A stretch of 7,418 nucleotides of DNA from Desulfobulbus sp. (GTDB taxonomy: Bacteria; Desulfobacterota; Desulfobulbia; Desulfobulbales; Desulfobulbaceae), in assembly GCA_030600525.1 (NCBI GenBank), contig JAUVLX010000173.1:1-7418 (forward strand). The letters run 5' to 3'. Positions within the stretch are counted from its first letter, which is position 1. The number at the start of each line of letters is the position of its first letter. The notes under the pieces were generated by a model. That model was not told where the DNA came from and did not search any database. It saw only the letters and a list, made by a program, of their open reading frames with translations. A program made the translations under genes and the position numbers. Shown here in pieces: positions 6,624 through 7,418 of the stretch.

Positions 6624-6815
6624 ATGCAAGGGAAGATTGAGATCGATAAAAATAAGTGCACCGGATGTGGTGAATGTGTTGAAAACTGTCCGGGCGAGGT
6701 CTTTGAATTGAAAGACCAAAAAGCACATCCTGTACACATGGAAGAATGCCATGCCTGTCATACCTGTGAATCAGTCTGTGAAGAAGAGGCGGTACAGGTC
6801 AACGAGGCTGATTAA
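6624..6815 (+). CDS. Bacterial-type 2[4Fe-4S] ferredoxin
   Basis: The 63-residue protein has two complete cluster motifs. The first is C12-x2-C15-x2-C18-x3-C22-P and the second is C42-x2-C45-x2-C48-x3-C52, so eight ligands are available for two 4Fe-4S clusters. The Pro that usually follows the fourth Cys is present in the first motif but replaced by Glu53 in the second. The second motif has two extra His (43, 46) and an acidic run E-E-E after it. The protein is small, soluble and acidic, and would carry low-potential electrons in the cytoplasm, as in anaerobes; its partner cannot be told. It stands alone, with the ABC operon diverging upstream and a terminator-like hairpin 36 nt after the stop. 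The Shine-Dalgarno is poor (GAGAG about 10 nt before ATG). Confidence 0.92.
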   Translation: MQGKIEIDKNKCTGCGECVENCPGEVFELKDQKAHPVHMEECHACHTCESVCEEEAVQVNEAD

Positions 6816-6850
6816 AGCACTTTTGTAGACGTTTTAAAGGGGTGTGCACG

Positions 6851-6873
6851 AATACGCTCTCACAAGCGTTTTT
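6851..6873 (+). terminator. Rho-independent terminator-like hairpin after the ferredoxin gene
   Basis: ACGCT (6854-6858) and AGCGT (6865-6869) pair around a six-base CTCACA loop, followed immediately by TTTT (6870-6873). Two further A-T pairs are possible beyond one mismatch. It lies 36 nt after the ferredoxin stop in the right orientation. The stem is short, so efficiency may be modest. Confidence 0.5.
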
Positions 6874-7072
6874 CGGGCAGACTTTACCACGTCTTGTTGC
6901 TGAAAAGAGCGCTCCCCGCCTTTCTGCTTACCTGTCGATAGCCTACATTTATGTACAAATAATAGATTAAAAATGTACGACAACACAAACGCCAACATGC
7001 TTTTAGCAGCTGTTTTTCTCTTATATCCTGATAGATGCAAGGCTGGCGGTTAGCAAACAGCCCCCCCTTTTA

Positions 7073-7089
7073 CCTAAGATAAGCTTAGG
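7073..7089. repeat. Short stem-loop, CCTAAG/CTTAGG
   Basis: CCTAAG (7073-7078) and CTTAGG (7084-7089) form a perfect 6-bp stem around ATAAG. No T-tract follows on either strand, so it is not a standard terminator. Confidence 0.35.
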
Positions 7090-7208
7090 CAACTCATGTC
7101 CTTTTTAGCAACACCAGCTTTCCGGCCATCAATATTTAGAACTGGCTTACATCTTGTATACGCACCCCGATTGACCCGACTTTCCTGGTGCACCATTCAA
7201 AATATCAA

Positions 7209-7395
7209 CTAAGGAGTTGTCCGTAAATAACTTGAACATCTCGCATCCCATCTTCAGGTCATCTTTGGCTGATCTTCAATCACAAAGTCCTCAACGTAGC
7301 ACAACTACGCCTGCGGCTTTGTTCAATTAGATCACCCAAATCTAACCTAAATATGAGCGAGATATTGTCCAACTTATTAACGGACAGCTCCTGAG
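7209..7395. mobile_element. Full-length fold-back MITE-like element of about 181 bp
   Basis: The outer arms AGGAG-T-TGTCCGT (from 7212) and the reverse complement of the segment ending at 7392 match at 20 of 23 bases (7212-7234 against 7370-7392). The symmetry runs through the whole element about one centre, 7302. TTTGGCTGATC (7264-7274) pairs with 7330-7340 at 10 of 11. CAAAG (7283-7287) pairs with CTTTG (7317-7321). CGTAG (7295-7299) pairs with CTACG (7305-7309), leaving a 5-base loop. No coding frame is present. CTAAG (7209-7213) and CTGAG (7391-7395) may be a 5-bp target duplication with one change, partly overlapping the repeat ends. The right edge abuts the Shine-Dalgarno of a probable gene at 7405. 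Its ends resemble those of the 147-bp element (GAG, YTGTC), suggesting related but separate families. Confidence 0.75.
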
Positions 7396-7404
7396 GAATT
7401 CCAG

Positions 7405-7418
7405 ATGAAAATATTACT
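7405..7418 (+). CDS. Probable start of a gene cut off by the window end
   Basis: ATG at 7405 opens a frame reading M-K-I-L to the end of the window. GAGGAA (7393-7398) is a good Shine-Dalgarno with about 8 nt between its GAGG core and the ATG. The fold-back element ends within this same Shine-Dalgarno. Only the first codons are visible, so no product can be named and the call rests on the start signal alone. Confidence 0.4.

Larger units (their letters stand above)
6816..7208. other. 393-bp intergenic stretch without a supported gene
   Basis: Apart from the terminator-like hairpin near its start, I see two small inverted repeats. TACATTT (6944-6950) pairs with AAATGTA (6971-6977), and the tighter stem-loop is at 7073-7089. 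There is also a run of seven C at 7061-7067. The minus-strand open frame at 6834-7040 has no ribosome binding site or recognisable motif. No tRNA or CRISPR pattern is visible. Confidence 0.5.

Noticed and set aside
6543..6761. Minus-strand open frame antisense to the ferredoxin
   Set aside because: It runs through the Cys-rich ferredoxin coding sequence on the opposite strand and has no start signal of its own, so it is a shadow.
6944..6977. TACATTT/AAATGTA inverted repeat
   Set aside because: It has a 20-base loop and AT-only arms apart from one pair, so it is too weak to call a structured RNA or operator.
6834..7040. Minus-strand open frame of 68 codons in the intergenic stretch
   Set aside because: It has no Shine-Dalgarno, overlaps the terminator-like hairpin and has no recognisable motif or conserved composition.

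Overview
The window fits a Gram-negative bacterium of moderate GC content. It encodes a lipobox lipoprotein, a signal-peptide-bearing outer-membrane beta-barrel candidate ending in Phe, and a LolA-like periplasmic protein. A short 2[4Fe-4S] ferredoxin points to an anaerobe, possibly a Desulfobacterota-type sulfate or sulfur metaboliser. That last placement is inference from gene content only.

Layout. Positions 65-2058 (+) hold a two-gene unit: a small lipoprotein, then a 12-TM-type DASS/SLC13 anion transporter joined to it by an ATGA stop/start overlap. A weak hairpin at 2063-2083 separates it from a convergent minus-strand operon running from 6236 down to 2089. That operon reads, in order, an ABC ATPase (LolD/MacB type), an FtsX/MacB-type permease, a LolA-like periplasmic protein and an unrecognised outer-membrane barrel. 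Together they have one part for each envelope compartment: energy, inner membrane, periplasm and outer membrane. The set looks like a compact trans-envelope lipid or lipoprotein transport or remodelling system of unknown substrate.

Upstream of the operon is a 387-bp intergenic region with a perfect 16-bp palindrome (6385-6400), an extra half site exactly 20 bp away and a second dyad, so it is a likely regulatory region. On the other side lies a plus-strand ferredoxin gene (6624-6815) with a terminator-like hairpin behind it. A gene-poor stretch of about 390 bp follows.

Two short non-coding fold-back elements (MITE-like) are the most unusual content. One (4152-4298) has inserted exactly at the stop/Shine-Dalgarno junction between the permease and LolA-like genes. 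Its CTAG target duplication restores both the stop codon of one gene and the ribosome binding site of the next. The other (about 7209-7395) is an almost full-length palindrome of about 181 bp. It sits directly against the Shine-Dalgarno of what appears to be another gene starting at 7405 and cut off by the window end. The element ends resemble each other (GAG, then YTGTC), so both may be mobilised by related transposases that are not in this window.
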